Shown in pieces: positions 19,331-28,970 of a DNA stretch of 64,000 nt; within the stretch, counting starts at the first letter, position 1; each line of letters starts with the position of its first letter. Source of the stretch: an uncultured cyanobacterium (GTDB lineage: Bacteria > Cyanobacteriota > Cyanobacteriia > Cyanobacteriales > Geitlerinemataceae); NCBI GenBank assembly GCA_937899645.1, contig CALCCD010000124.1, positions 1-64,000 of the forward strand, given 5' to 3'. Position numbers and translations under genes: made by a program. Below the pieces are notes generated by a model. That model made no database searches. It was not told the origin of the DNA and worked only from the letters and a program-made list of their open reading frames with translations.

Positions 19331-19670
19331 AAAACTTTGAACTCGATCGCAGGTGCTCTCTAGTTTAGACCGATTTTCCCCGCTGCCTGCGCTCGTTGCC
19401 ATTTCCCAGCCGTTGCCAGCTCCCGACAAAGAGGTAAAAAAGCGGCACGCGATCGAGGCGACATTTGCCAGTCTTCAGCGCGGATATCCAGCCTCTCGGC
19501 TCGCCAAGGTTTCCACTACTATGTTTACCTAAGGTTTTCCCGACCTCCGATGCTTGTTGGGCCGCGCGTCCATCGAATCCGTGCGATCGCGAGAGATCGC
19601 AGCGTGCGATCGAGCCTTGCCCAGGTCGATAGCGCCACCCACGACAATTCCCTCACTCCACCATCTCGCT

Positions 19671-20474
19671 GTGCTATACACCCTCGTCGCCGACTTCCGG
19701 ATCGTGTTCGAGCGCGACCCCGCTGCCCGCAACTGGCTCGAAGTCCTGTTTTGCTACCCCGGACTGCAAGCGCTGACGTTCCACCGTGTCGCCCACGGCC
19801 TGTATAACGCGGGTCTGCCATTTTTTCCCCGCCTGATCTCTCATATCGCTCGCTTTCTGACGGGCGTGGAGATCCATCCCGGCGCGACGATCGGGCGCGG
19901 TGTCTTTATCGATCACGGCATGGGGGTCGTGATCGGCGAGACGGCAATCGTCGGCGATCGCTGCTTGATCTACCAAGGCGTCACCCTCGGCGGCACGGGA
20001 AAAGAATCCGGCAAGCGCCACCCGACCCTAGGCGAGAACGTCGTCATCGGTGGCGGCGCGAAGGTGCTCGGCAACCTGCAAATTGGCAACAACGTCCGCA
20101 TTGGTGCGGGGTCGGTGGTGTTGCGCGACGTGCCCGCCGACTGCACGGTCGTCGGCATTCCCGGTCGGATCGTCTACCGATCGGGCGTTAAAATCGACCC
20201 GCTCGAACACGGCCAGCTCCCGGACGCCCAGGCCAAGGCCATCCGATCGCTCGTCGATCGCATCCAAGACCTAGAGCAGCAGCTCCAAGAACTTAAGGCC
20301 CAGCACGACGAACATCGCGAGGTGGTCGGCGTGGCGGCGGCGACGATCGAACAGCTCGAAGCGCAGTACGTTCGGTGTTCCGAGGAAAAGGGCGCAGAGA
20401 AAGCGCCCGCACCGCAGCAGTGCAATCTCAAAGATCGCGCCATCCAAGAATTCCTCGACGGCTCGGGAATTTAA
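19671..20474 (+). CDS. cysE: Serine O-acetyltransferase
   Basis: '[41 protein letters not shown]…[71 protein letters not shown]'. GTG start at 19671 proposed. Confidence 0.94.
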   Translation: MLYTLVADFRIVFERDPAARNWLEVLFCYPGLQALTFHRVAHGLYNAGLPFFPRLISHIARFLTGVEIHPGATIGRGVFIDHGMGVVIGETAIVGDRCLIYQGVTLGGTGKESGKRHPTLGENVVIGGGAKVLGNLQIGNNVRIGAGSVVLRDVPADCTVVGIPGRIVYRSGVKIDPLEHGQLPDAQAKAIRSLVDRIQDLEQQLQELKAQHDEHREVVGVAAATIEQLEAQYVRCSEEKGAEKAPAPQQCNLKDRAIQEFLDGSGI

Positions 20475-20509
20475 AACGTATCCCCAGAACGAACACTCGG
20501 AGTAACCCG

Positions 20510-21097
20510 ATGAGCCCAGCCGCTCGGACTTCCCCAGGAACGCTGTCTCTAGAGGATTTTCTGCGGCAGCCAGAAACGATACCGGCTAGCGAATATATCA
20601 ACGGTCGAGTGTTGCAGAAGCCAATGCCCAAATCCCGCCATTCTCGACTTCAGTTAAAGCTGGCGCAAAAGATTAGCGACACTTTGGAAGCAGCGGAGCT
20701 TGGTGCGGCGTTTCCAGAGTTGCGGTGTACGTTTGGGGCGCATTCCATCGTGCCGGATATCGCCGTTCTACGTTGGGATAATCTCGCGTTTGATGAGTCG
20801 GGAATACCGCTAGACGATGTCAAGATTGCGCCGGATTGGGCGATCGAAATCTTGTCGCCAGGCCAGAGCGCAAACCGGATGATGGGTAACATTCTGTACG
20901 CGGTAGAGCACGGATGCGAGCTGGGATGGCTCGTCGATCCCGACGATGAGTCGGTGCTGGTATTTCATGCGGGGCGATCGCCCCTTCTCTTCGAGGGAGA
21001 AGCGCCCCTGCCGGTGCTGTCCGACTTTCCGGAGATGGAGCTGAGCGCCGCAACGATCTTTGGCTGGCTCTCGATGAAGAAACGGCAGAACGGCTAA
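20510..21097 (+). CDS. Uma2/DUF820-family putative restriction-like endonuclease
   Basis: 'ASEYINGRVLQKPMPKSRHSRLQLKLAQKI…FPELRCTFGAHSIVPDIAVLRWD…APDWAIEILSPGQSANRMMGNILYAVEHGCELGWLVDPDDESVLVF'. Confidence 0.9.
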   Translation: MSPAARTSPGTLSLEDFLRQPETIPASEYINGRVLQKPMPKSRHSRLQLKLAQKISDTLEAAELGAAFPELRCTFGAHSIVPDIAVLRWDNLAFDESGIPLDDVKIAPDWAIEILSPGQSANRMMGNILYAVEHGCELGWLVDPDDESVLVFHAGRSPLLFEGEAPLPVLSDFPEMELSAATIFGWLSMKKRQNG

Positions 21098-21128
21098 AGT
21101 CGCTTTCCCCTTGTGGGGAATTCGATCG

Positions 21129-22538
21129 CTAACTCTTGTTCGCTTTCTTGTCTGGCAGGTTGCGCGGCGGCGGGTAGATGCCCTCATAGAAGCGCCGCTC
21201 GAAGCGACCGAGACCCCAGAAGCCCGCGCCTGTCGCGACGATCAGCACGGCAAACGCGATCGCCCAGGCCAGTGAAAGACCCACCGCCGCGATCGCCGGA
21301 ATCGAGGCCACCAGCACGAGACCGAGCCCGCCCAGGACGCGCCGCAGCTGCTGAATTCGTTTCAGCGCACCGCTGCAACTTTTGCAGTGCTTGGTGTGGG
21401 AATGGTAGCGATCGAGGAGCTGTTCGCGGCTCTGGGCGGGTGGCAGCGGCTGGCCGGGGAACGGCTCGCCATACTGCGCCAGCCATTTTCGGTAGGTCAG
21501 CACAAAGCGATCGGCGGCAGTGGGCAGATAGCAGGCGCGGGCGTAGGCGAGGTCGGCTTCGACGCCGTACGATAAGCGCTCCAGATAGCGCTCCTGCCAG
21601 TGCAGGAAAATCTGGTCGTCTTCGAGAACGTTGTTGTTGCCGACGTGGGAGTACCAGCGCGGCGTCAGCGAGATCGCCAGCTTGGGAATCTTTGAGCCGA
21701 ATTTAAACGGGAAGCGCGCGAACAGGCGGCACTCGCCCTTGCGGATCGGCGTGGCGTAAACCACCGTCAGCGTGCGCCCGAACTGCTTCGAGGTCAGGTC
21801 GTGCCACATCAAACCAGGCGCGATAAAGGTCGTATCCTGGCGTCCGAGCGCGCCCTTGCGCGGGCCTTCTTCCCATTTGCCGGTAAAGCCCTGACGATCG
21901 CACGATGTCAGCTCCAGCCCGACCTCCGAGGCGTATTTGCGGTTGCCGACCGTTTTGTGGTGCGTGTAGGGGATGTGGCTGACATCGAGGACGTTTTCTA
22001 GCAGCGTCGTCGCGTCGTAGGGCAAATCCCGAAATGTGTTCAGGCAGACCCAGTCCTTGGCGTCGTCTCGGTCTGGATCGAGGACTGACACGAGGGGTAA
22101 GTTAGCCGCGTCGGCGTTCTCGAACTTTCCGGCATAAACGAACAGCAGTCCCTGTCGTACGGCGGTCGCGTAGGCCGTGGCGCAGGAACGAGAGGCCGCG
22201 CGCGCATCGACTTCCGGCGGCTCCTGGGGCAGGCGATCGCACTTGCCCTCGCCGTCAAAAGCCCAGCCGTGGTACGGGCACTCCAGCAAGCCGTCTTCGG
22301 AAATGCGGCCTTCGGACAGAGGCGCGAGGCGGTGCGGACAGCGATCGGCAAAGGCGCGCCAGTTGCCGCCGTCCCACCAGATTGCCAAATCGCGATCGAG
22401 CAGCGTAAAGCGCTGGGGCTGGGTGCGATCGAGGTCGTCGAGATAGAAGACCGGATACCAGTTTTCCGCCCAGTCGAAGGCGTTCGGGTCGTCACCGCCC
22501 GCAGGCAGGCCGAGGGAAATCGTATCGAGAACCGTCAT
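21129..22538 (-). CDS. Rieske [2Fe-2S] oxygenase, pheophorbide a oxygenase (PaO/Tic55-like) family
   Basis: Rieske 'CPHRLAPLSEGRISEDGLLECPYHGWAFDGEGKC', mononuclear iron region 'ENVLDVSHIPYTHHKTVG', C-terminal 'HTKHCKSCSGALKRI'. ORF extends to 22607. Confidence 0.92.
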   Translation of the reverse strand: MTVLDTISLGLPAGGDDPNAFDWAENWYPVFYLDDLDRTQPQRFTLLDRDLAIWWDGGNWRAFADRCPHRLAPLSEGRISEDGLLECPYHGWAFDGEGKCDRLPQEPPEVDARAASRSCATAYATAVRQGLLFVYAGKFENADAANLPLVSVLDPDRDDAKDWVCLNTFRDLPYDATTLLENVLDVSHIPYTHHKTVGNRKYASEVGLELTSCDRQGFTGKWEEGPRKGALGRQDTTFIAPGLMWHDLTSKQFGRTLTVVYATPIRKGECRLFARFPFKFGSKIPKLAISLTPRWYSHVGNNNVLEDDQIFLHWQERYLERLSYGVEADLAYARACYLPTAADRFVLTYRKWLAQYGEPFPGQPLPPAQSREQLLDRYHSHTKHCKSCSGALKRIQQLRRVLGGLGLVLVASIPAIAAVGLSLAWAIAFAVLIVATGAGFWGLGRFERRFYEGIYPPPRNLPDKKANKS

Positions 22539-22676
22539 GGGATGCGCCGGAAAGGGCCGAGAAAGATCGAAGCTCGCGCGAGCCAACGGCATCGCGCGAA
22601 TCTTCATAAATCTTAACGAATTGCGGCCTCAGGCGCGAACGGACGTCTCGGAGTAAAGCGGCCAGCAGCGCGCGGT

Positions 22677-24584
22677 CTACGGCGAGATGTTGACAGCTTC
22701 GCTGCGGAGCTGGGCTTCCCAGTTGGCGATCTGGAGCTGGGTCGAGCCATAAATGCTAGCGCTGGCGGGAATGCGACGGGCAATATCGATCGCCGTGGCC
22801 GGATCGGCGAGCGCCCGTTCGGTGGCAATACTCAGCAGCGATCGGCTCCACTGCTCGACAGCACGGGCGGCTTCCTCGGACAGATAGCTGTTGGTTCCGA
22901 TATCCGCCGTGGCGCGGATGGCCGCCTCGAAGCCTTCCGCCGTGCCGTAGGAGGCCAGGTCGTAGGCTTCGTCGAGGTTGCCGCGATCGAGAGTTTGGGG
23001 GATCCAGCTATCGATTTCGGCACGGGCGTCAGTGTAGAGCGGGCTACCGACCGAGATTTCCTCCGCCACAGAAATCGCCGCGTCGAAGTTGCCCGATCGC
23101 GCTAAGCCTCTTGCCCTGGCCAGCACCGGCGCATCTCCCTGCCGCGCGATCGACCCCTGCCATTGGAGGATCTGGCGCTGGGCTTCGTCGTAGAGCGGGC
23201 GCGACACGGGGATCTGGCTGGCTTCGGCGATCGCCGCTTCCAGGTCGCCTCGGTTGGCCAGAACACGGGCGCGGGCCAGAATCGGGCGGTCTTGCTCGCT
23301 GTCAAGCTGCAAGCGCCAGCGATCGATTTCGCGTTCGGCCCGCTCCCAGAGGGCGTTGGATTGGGGAATTTCGCGCGCAGTAGCAATTGCTAAGCGCAGA
23401 TTTTCTTCGTCGCCGGAGCTGGCCAGCGTTCGAGCGCGCTCGAGTACCGCGACCTGACTGAGGCCGTCCTGCCAGCGGGCGATCCAGGTTTGCGCGTCGC
23501 CGTAGACCGGACTATCGAACTCGAGACCGCGCGCCTGGGCGATTGCCGCTTCGAGGTTGGCTGCTGTCGGTCGCCGCGCCGTGTAGCGCGCCCGCGCCAG
23601 CACGACAAAGTCGTTGGCCTTTTCGCGCAGGCCGGTAATCTCCGGCACGCGGCGGGCCGTAGCGATCGCGCCGGGCAGGTCGTCGTTTTCGAGCTGGGCG
23701 TCGGCAATGTCGATGAGCTGCTGGCCGAACTCGCGCAGCAGGGTTTGCGCCCGCAGCCGCAGCGGACTGGCCAGCCCGACTTCCTCGATCAGGTCGATCG
23801 CCTCCAAGACGCTATTTACGTCGTCGCGAGCGGCAATGCCCCTGGCGCGCTCCACCTTAGAGGTGTCCTGCCGTCCGAGCTGAATCGCCGAAGCGTATTC
23901 CTGATAACGCGTCGTTTCCCAATAGCGGTTGCCGACACCCACCAGGCGAGAAATATGCGTAAAAGCTGGCCCCCAGTAGCCACGCTCGAGTTCGCGCTCG
24001 ATCGCAGCGGCGATGTCCGTCGCTTCGTTCCAAACTTTCTGCCACTCGCCGACCCGATCGCCGACGACGGTCGCGAGGCGGCTGCGGATTTCCGGCGGCA
24101 GCGACGACAGCGGCACGCGTTCGGCAGTGGCGATCGCCTCGTCGAGATCGCCCGCGTGGAAAGCTTCTTCTGCGAGATCGAGGATGCCCGTCGCCCACAG
24201 CTCGAGCTGGCGATCGACCTCCGGGCGCAAGTCGTGGTCTGCTGACAGCTTGCTGACCAAGCCGATCGCCGACAGCAAACTATCGACCGTGTTGCGGTTG
24301 GCGTAGCTGCGCGCACAGTAGAGACGGCGCGCCGCCGTGGTCGTTGGCAAAAATAGCGTGCGGCAGTTGGCCTCATCCGGCAGCTTGAGCAGCATCGCCG
24401 CCGCCCCGATCCCCGAACCGATCACCGCCACGCCAAACAGCAGCCCGATAATCAGCGCGTTTGGCTTTAGGCTGCGGCGCGGGCGGCGACGCCTAGAACG
24501 CTGGGGTGCGGGGGTGCGTCTTTCGGGTGTGGCGATCGAGCCGCGACTGTCCGGTCGATCGTAGTAAGGGTCGAGATCGCTCAT
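22677..24584 (-). CDS. Membrane-anchored helical-repeat protein (TPR-like units)
   Basis: TM 'ALIIGLLFGVAVIGSGIGAAAMLL'; repeats such as 'ARVLANRGDLEAAIAEASQIPVSRPLYDEAQRQILQWQ', 'ARGLARSGNFDAAISVAEEISVGSPLYTDARAEIDSW'. Confidence 0.8.
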   Translation of the reverse strand: MSDLDPYYDRPDSRGSIATPERRTPAPQRSRRRRPRRSLKPNALIIGLLFGVAVIGSGIGAAAMLLKLPDEANCRTLFLPTTTAARRLYCARSYANRNTVDSLLSAIGLVSKLSADHDLRPEVDRQLELWATGILDLAEEAFHAGDLDEAIATAERVPLSSLPPEIRSRLATVVGDRVGEWQKVWNEATDIAAAIERELERGYWGPAFTHISRLVGVGNRYWETTRYQEYASAIQLGRQDTSKVERARGIAARDDVNSVLEAIDLIEEVGLASPLRLRAQTLLREFGQQLIDIADAQLENDDLPGAIATARRVPEITGLREKANDFVVLARARYTARRPTAANLEAAIAQARGLEFDSPVYGDAQTWIARWQDGLSQVAVLERARTLASSGDEENLRLAIATAREIPQSNALWERAEREIDRWRLQLDSEQDRPILARARVLANRGDLEAAIAEASQIPVSRPLYDEAQRQILQWQGSIARQGDAPVLARARGLARSGNFDAAISVAEEISVGSPLYTDARAEIDSWIPQTLDRGNLDEAYDLASYGTAEGFEAAIRATADIGTNSYLSEEAARAVEQWSRSLLSIATERALADPATAIDIARRIPASASIYGSTQLQIANWEAQLRSEAVNISP

Positions 24585-24763
24585 AACTTACCGTACTCGG
24601 CAGCAACGTCAGACGAGCGGCTACAGCAATCGCCCGAACGCAACTGTTTGTCGCTATGTTAGCCCAGGAGTCGCTCGGGTCGGAATCGCTCGATCGCGCC
24701 ATTCCGACCCGAGCGACCAGAAACCGAAGCAGCGAAACCGACTCCGCCGCCTTACGCCTCGCG

Positions 24764-25372
24764 TTACACCTCGTCGGAAGCGTCCTTCTCGTAGATATTG
24801 TTGAGCGGGCGGTAAATATAGGGGTGGTGGCGCGGGCTTTTCTGAATCTCGGACTTAATTTGTTCCAGATCGATATAGCGATCCGCCACGTTAATCAGGC
24901 TGTCACTGGTCATCGATCGCAGGCTTACCACCTCGACCCTGACGCCGCGATAACTAACCGAATCGACCGCGTAAGCTAGATCGCCATCGCCGCTGACCAG
25001 CACAGCCGTGTCGTAAGCGCCCACCAATGCCATCATATCGACCGCAATTTCCACATCGAGGTTGGCCTTTTTCGAGCCGTCCGGCAGCTGAACCAGGTCT
25101 TTCGCAATCACCCGATAGCCGTTGCGCCGCATCCACAGTAGAAAACCCTGCTGCTTCTCGTTGGAGCGATCGACCCCCGTGTAGAAAAACGAGCGTAGCA
25201 GGCGCGACCCCGCCGTCAACCGACAAAGCAGCTTCGTGTAATCAATCTCCATGCCGAGCTGCATGGCGGCATAGAACAAATTGGAACCGTCGATAAAAAT
25301 CGCAACGCGACCGCGATTCTCCAGCACCTGCTCCGGTGTGAAGATCGCGTCATGCTCGAAGTCATGCATCAT
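24764..25372 (-). CDS. NYN-domain protein, LabA/DUF88 family
   Basis: 'RVAIFIDGSNLFYAAMQLGMEIDYTKLL…DVEIAVDMMALVGAYDTAVLVSGDGDLAYAVDSVSYRGVRVEVVSLRSMTSDSLINVADRYIDL'. Confidence 0.92.
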   Translation of the reverse strand: MMHDFEHDAIFTPEQVLENRGRVAIFIDGSNLFYAAMQLGMEIDYTKLLCRLTAGSRLLRSFFYTGVDRSNEKQQGFLLWMRRNGYRVIAKDLVQLPDGSKKANLDVEIAVDMMALVGAYDTAVLVSGDGDLAYAVDSVSYRGVRVEVVSLRSMTSDSLINVADRYIDLEQIKSEIQKSPRHHPYIYRPLNNIYEKDASDEV

Positions 25373-26162
25373 TTTTGTATTCTCAGTTTTTATGTGAGAC
25401 GAGCCACCTTCGATGGGAGAGACGCGCCACTAGATTGAAACGAGCTTGTAAAGCGATGAGGTGCGGTAGCGAATTTATGAAGGGGTAGATCGCTGGAGCT
25501 TGGTGCTGCTTGCCCGAAAAAGCGAACAGTCTCGCAGGATTACGAAAGGGACTACCTGGTTTTTATTGAGACCATTATAAGTTTCGATCGATTCGTTTGT
25601 GAACCAAGACATTCAGATCGCCCGATCGCGTAAAGCTTCACGAAGAAAGTATTTCACTTTTCCTTAAGAAATCGGCGCTTTTGTAAACTCTTCAAACACT
25701 CGTTTTCTTGAGGGCCTCATGGCAAAGTCGCGTCCGAATACGCGCCCTATATTGCAGTGACTCGGGGCTTTCGAGCGGTATTTGTCACCCTACTCGCGGC
25801 TTCCAGGCGGGGTTAGGATGCTGCCGAAGCCACGATTCCGAGATAATTCTGAGTGAGTCTTCGTCATCGCGATCGACGTCAGGCCGAACATTTTACGCAA
25901 ATATTTCAATCGAAAATATAGGCTGAGCTAATACTCTATTGCGCGCTTTCTGGCGTGCGAGTTCGGGCTCGCGGCCCTCGACAAGCTGCCACATTGAATC
26001 AGCTCGCGCGATCGAAGTCGATGCGTTTTCGGAGCAGTCTTTCCGCACCTAGGCTGCTTCTATTCAGGCGCGGGGCCACGATACAAAAAGTCGGCCAAAA
26101 GCTGGCCAGCGCTTTAGAGCCGCGCGAGTTTCGACTGCGGCTGAATGAAAATACCCGGGAAA

Positions 26163-26362
26163 TAGACCTTTTGCATAAATCGAAAGGGCCAGGATTCGCG
26201 CGCCGAGCGGAGTCGTTGGCGTCGCCTCTGCGAAGCAGATAGTGCGCCACTTTTCGCGAGTACGCTCGGGCTGTCGGCGAGGCCGACGCTACGCGAACAA
26301 CTCCGCTCGGCCTGCAAGATTTCGCCTTTTCAAGGACTCAGGCTCTTTGTGCAAGAGGTCTA
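26163..26362. mobile_element. 200-bp TIR-bounded non-coding element with a nested family B palindrome
   Basis: TIRs TAGACCTTTTGCATAAA (26163-26179) and TTTGTGCAAGAGGTCTA (26346-26362), 15/17 matching as inverted repeats. Confidence 0.6.
26202..26311 (-). repeat. Family B palindromic repeat, copy 1 (~110 bp)
   Basis: Ends GCCGAGCGGAGTCGTT / AACAACTCCGCTCGGC (15/16). Reverse complement resembles 58046-58157, including the shared cores GCGAAAAGTGG and GCACTATCTGCTTCGCAGAGG. Confidence 0.7.
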
Positions 26363-26395
26363 ATATTAGGTAAATGCTGAGCGCGCGATCGCCCG

Positions 26396-27985
26396 CTACA
26401 CGGCCTCGAGTTCGATGCGTCGGAAAATCGGTTCGGCTTTTCCGAGGGCTTGACCGGCAGCGAGGCAGCCCCAGGCCGAGTGGGACGCGAAATCGATGTC
26501 CTTCAGGGTTTCGGCACGATCGAAATCGATGTCGTAGCCGATTTGCGTGTAGATCGCCGTACTCAGCGTCGGGATCGTCGGCGAGAGCAGGTAAGCCGCA
26601 AGGCGAACGGATTCGAGAATCGTATAGAGAACCCGCTCGACTTCGGCCTGTTGTCCCTGCTTGTAAAGCGTCCAGGGCGCGCGATCGTCAATAAATTTAT
26701 TGCAGTCGCGCACCAGAGCGAGGACGCTCTGGCATGCACTGTGGAATTCGAGGGATTGGTAAGCGCGATCGACGCGTGCCCCGAGGTCGGCTCCCGTCGT
26801 TTTGAGCGTAAAGCTCTCGTCGAGGTCGTCGGCGTTCACTTCGGGAACCGAGCCGCCGCAATATTTGCCGATCATCTTCAGCGTGCGGTTGAGCAGGTTG
26901 CCCAAATCGTTGGCCAGGTCGGCGTTGACGATATTGATAAAGCGCGTCTCGTTGTAGTCGCCGTCGCGTCCGAACTCGATTTCTTTCAGGAAGTAGTAGC
27001 GAACGGCATCGGTTCCGAAGCGATCGATGAGTTCGTGGGGATCGATTGTGTTGCCGATCGTTTTGCTGATCTTCATGCCGTCCTTGGTCAGGAATCCGTG
27101 GCCGAAGACGCGCCCGGAAATCGGTAGGCCCGCCGACATTAGCATTGCGGGCCAGTAGACGGCGTGAAAGCGCAGGATGTCTTTGCCGATTAGGTGCAGG
27201 TCGATCGGCCACCAGTTGTCCAGGGCATTGTCGAGGGTCGGTTCGTCGCCGGGCTCGAGTAGGGCAGTGACGTACCCGAGCAGCGCGTCGAACCAGACGT
27301 AGAGCGTATGCTTTTCGTTATCGGGAACGGGGAAACCCCAGTCGAGATTTACGCGCGAGATCGAGAAGTCCTGCAAGCCCTGCTTGACGAAGTTAATCAC
27401 TTCGTTTCGACGGCTGGCGGGCTGGATGAATTCTGGATTTTTCTCGAAGAGTTCTTCGAGCTGGCTTTGGTAGTTTGACAGTCGAAAGAAGTAGTTTTCT
27501 TCGTCGCGCCACTCAGCTTGCTTGTTCGGGTGCATCGGACAGTAGTTATCGTCCAACAAGTCGCGCTCTTCTTTGAATTCCTCGCAGGCGACGCAGTACC
27601 AGCCCTTTTGCTGGCCGAGGTAGATATCGCCCTTTTCCCAGACGCGCGCGAAGAATTCTTTGACGATCGGGGCGTGGCGCGGGTCGGTGGTGCGGCTGTA
27701 GCGATCGAACTGGATATTGAGTTTTTCCCACAGGGCGCGAAACTCACCGGAGATTTCGTCGCAGAGGTCTTGGGGGTCGCGGCCCTGTTCTTCGGCGGTG
27801 CGCTGGATCTTCTGGCCGTGCTCGTCCGTGCCGGTGATCGAGAGGACGTCTTTTCCCTGGAGGCGCTGGTAGCGGGCGATCGCGTCGGCGGCAATGGTCG
27901 TGTAGGCGCTGCCGATGTGGGGTCTGGCGTTGACGTAGTAAAGCGGCGTGGTCAGCGCAAAGCGCGGGCGATCGGGGCGGCTCAT
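26396..27985 (-). CDS. metG: Methionyl-tRNA synthetase
   Basis: 'FALTTPLYYVNARPHIGSAYTTIAADAIARYQRLQGKDVLSITGTDEHGQKI…FGHGFLTKDGMKISKTIGN'. Confidence 0.96.
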   Translation of the reverse strand: MSRPDRPRFALTTPLYYVNARPHIGSAYTTIAADAIARYQRLQGKDVLSITGTDEHGQKIQRTAEEQGRDPQDLCDEISGEFRALWEKLNIQFDRYSRTTDPRHAPIVKEFFARVWEKGDIYLGQQKGWYCVACEEFKEERDLLDDNYCPMHPNKQAEWRDEENYFFRLSNYQSQLEELFEKNPEFIQPASRRNEVINFVKQGLQDFSISRVNLDWGFPVPDNEKHTLYVWFDALLGYVTALLEPGDEPTLDNALDNWWPIDLHLIGKDILRFHAVYWPAMLMSAGLPISGRVFGHGFLTKDGMKISKTIGNTIDPHELIDRFGTDAVRYYFLKEIEFGRDGDYNETRFINIVNADLANDLGNLLNRTLKMIGKYCGGSVPEVNADDLDESFTLKTTGADLGARVDRAYQSLEFHSACQSVLALVRDCNKFIDDRAPWTLYKQGQQAEVERVLYTILESVRLAAYLLSPTIPTLSTAIYTQIGYDIDFDRAETLKDIDFASHSAWGCLAAGQALGKAEPIFRRIELEAV

Positions 27986-28338
27986 GGTGGATGTTGGCGG
28001 GGATGTGCGGGCGGGGGCAGAACGCTTCGAGCGCGGTGGCATCGGTGGCGATCGGCGGCAGGCTGTCTCGACTCAGCCGTATGTAAGTTTACCCGCATTG
28101 GGTTGCGGCCTTGCAGCGCGATCGCCATCCACTCCAAAAAGCGGCGATCGTGCGATCGTCGCTTCTGGCACTGGCTGGCCTGCACGGGCTAAAAACCGCT
28201 TGCCACACTGGAAACAGGCGGAGATCTGCGCTGAAGCTGGAAGGAGTATAAAGGAGTACTGTGGCCTGAAAATTGCCTAAAGATTGCCCAGGGAACGACG
28301 GCTCGGGAAACGCCGCAGGGAACTCAAAAAGTAAGTGT

Positions 28339-28557
28339 TCAGGAAATGCTCAGCGGCGCAACCGGCACGTCATCCCAAGAGGCGACCGTCCGCAAGCGAG
28401 CGATCCAGCCTTCAGCGCGCTGCTGGTCGTCGAGATTCGCAGAGAAAGATTCGTGGCAGGCGCGGGCGCGGCCTTCGTCGCTACAAGCGATGCAAGCGTG
28501 AACCATTCCCGACGGATCGAGCTGTTCGTTAACCCAGATCTTGACATCAGAGTTCAT
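28339..28557 (-). CDS. Small hypothetical protein (72 aa)
   Basis: 'MNSDVKIWVNEQLDPSGMVHACIACSDEGRARACHESFSANLDDQQRAEGWIARLRTV'; protein-like with a Cys/His cluster. Confidence 0.5.
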   Translation of the reverse strand: MNSDVKIWVNEQLDPSGMVHACIACSDEGRARACHESFSANLDDQQRAEGWIARLRTVASWDDVPVAPLSIS

Positions 28558-28970
28558 GGTCTTCGTATCTCCTCAGGGTGGGGTTCGGATTTCAGCGAAA
28601 AGCAGGCGAGACAACAGGCCGAACGACGGGCGCTAGGCGATCGCTTTGGCAGTCGTTTTAGCGATCGCTCTGAAGATATCGGAACGTGCCTGAAACACCG
28701 CAAATGTAGGCATAGCGTAAACATTGAGGTAGGCATCTAGCACTCATCAATCGCAGTCGGTCGCGACGGCTTTCTCATGCCTAACATTTTGGGCGATCTG
28801 CGAATCGACTGCAACGAACGTCAGGCTCCGAGACGAATCGATACATCGCAACATCAGCAGACACGCTTCTTCGCTCTTATTGCATTCGCCTTACAAGCCC
28901 GAATCGCTCAATCGATCTCCGGTCAGAAATTTAGCTCCACGCAGACAACACAAGTCGCGATCGTGCGAGG

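Noticed and set aside
20510-21097. Uma2/DUF820 protein as a possible restriction/defence gene
   Set aside because: This family is multi-copy in most cyanobacteria and stands alone here with no defence neighbours; no reason to call a defence system.
24764-25372. NYN-domain protein as a toxin of a toxin-antitoxin pair
   Set aside because: Looks like standard LabA/DUF88 and no small antitoxin-like ORF is adjacent.
25440-26395. ~950-bp intergenic region examined for CRISPR, tRNA or a cryptic gene
   Set aside because: No regularly spaced direct repeats, no tRNA-like T-loop/anticodon pattern seen; short ORFs lack protein-like composition. Only the nested repeat element is supported.
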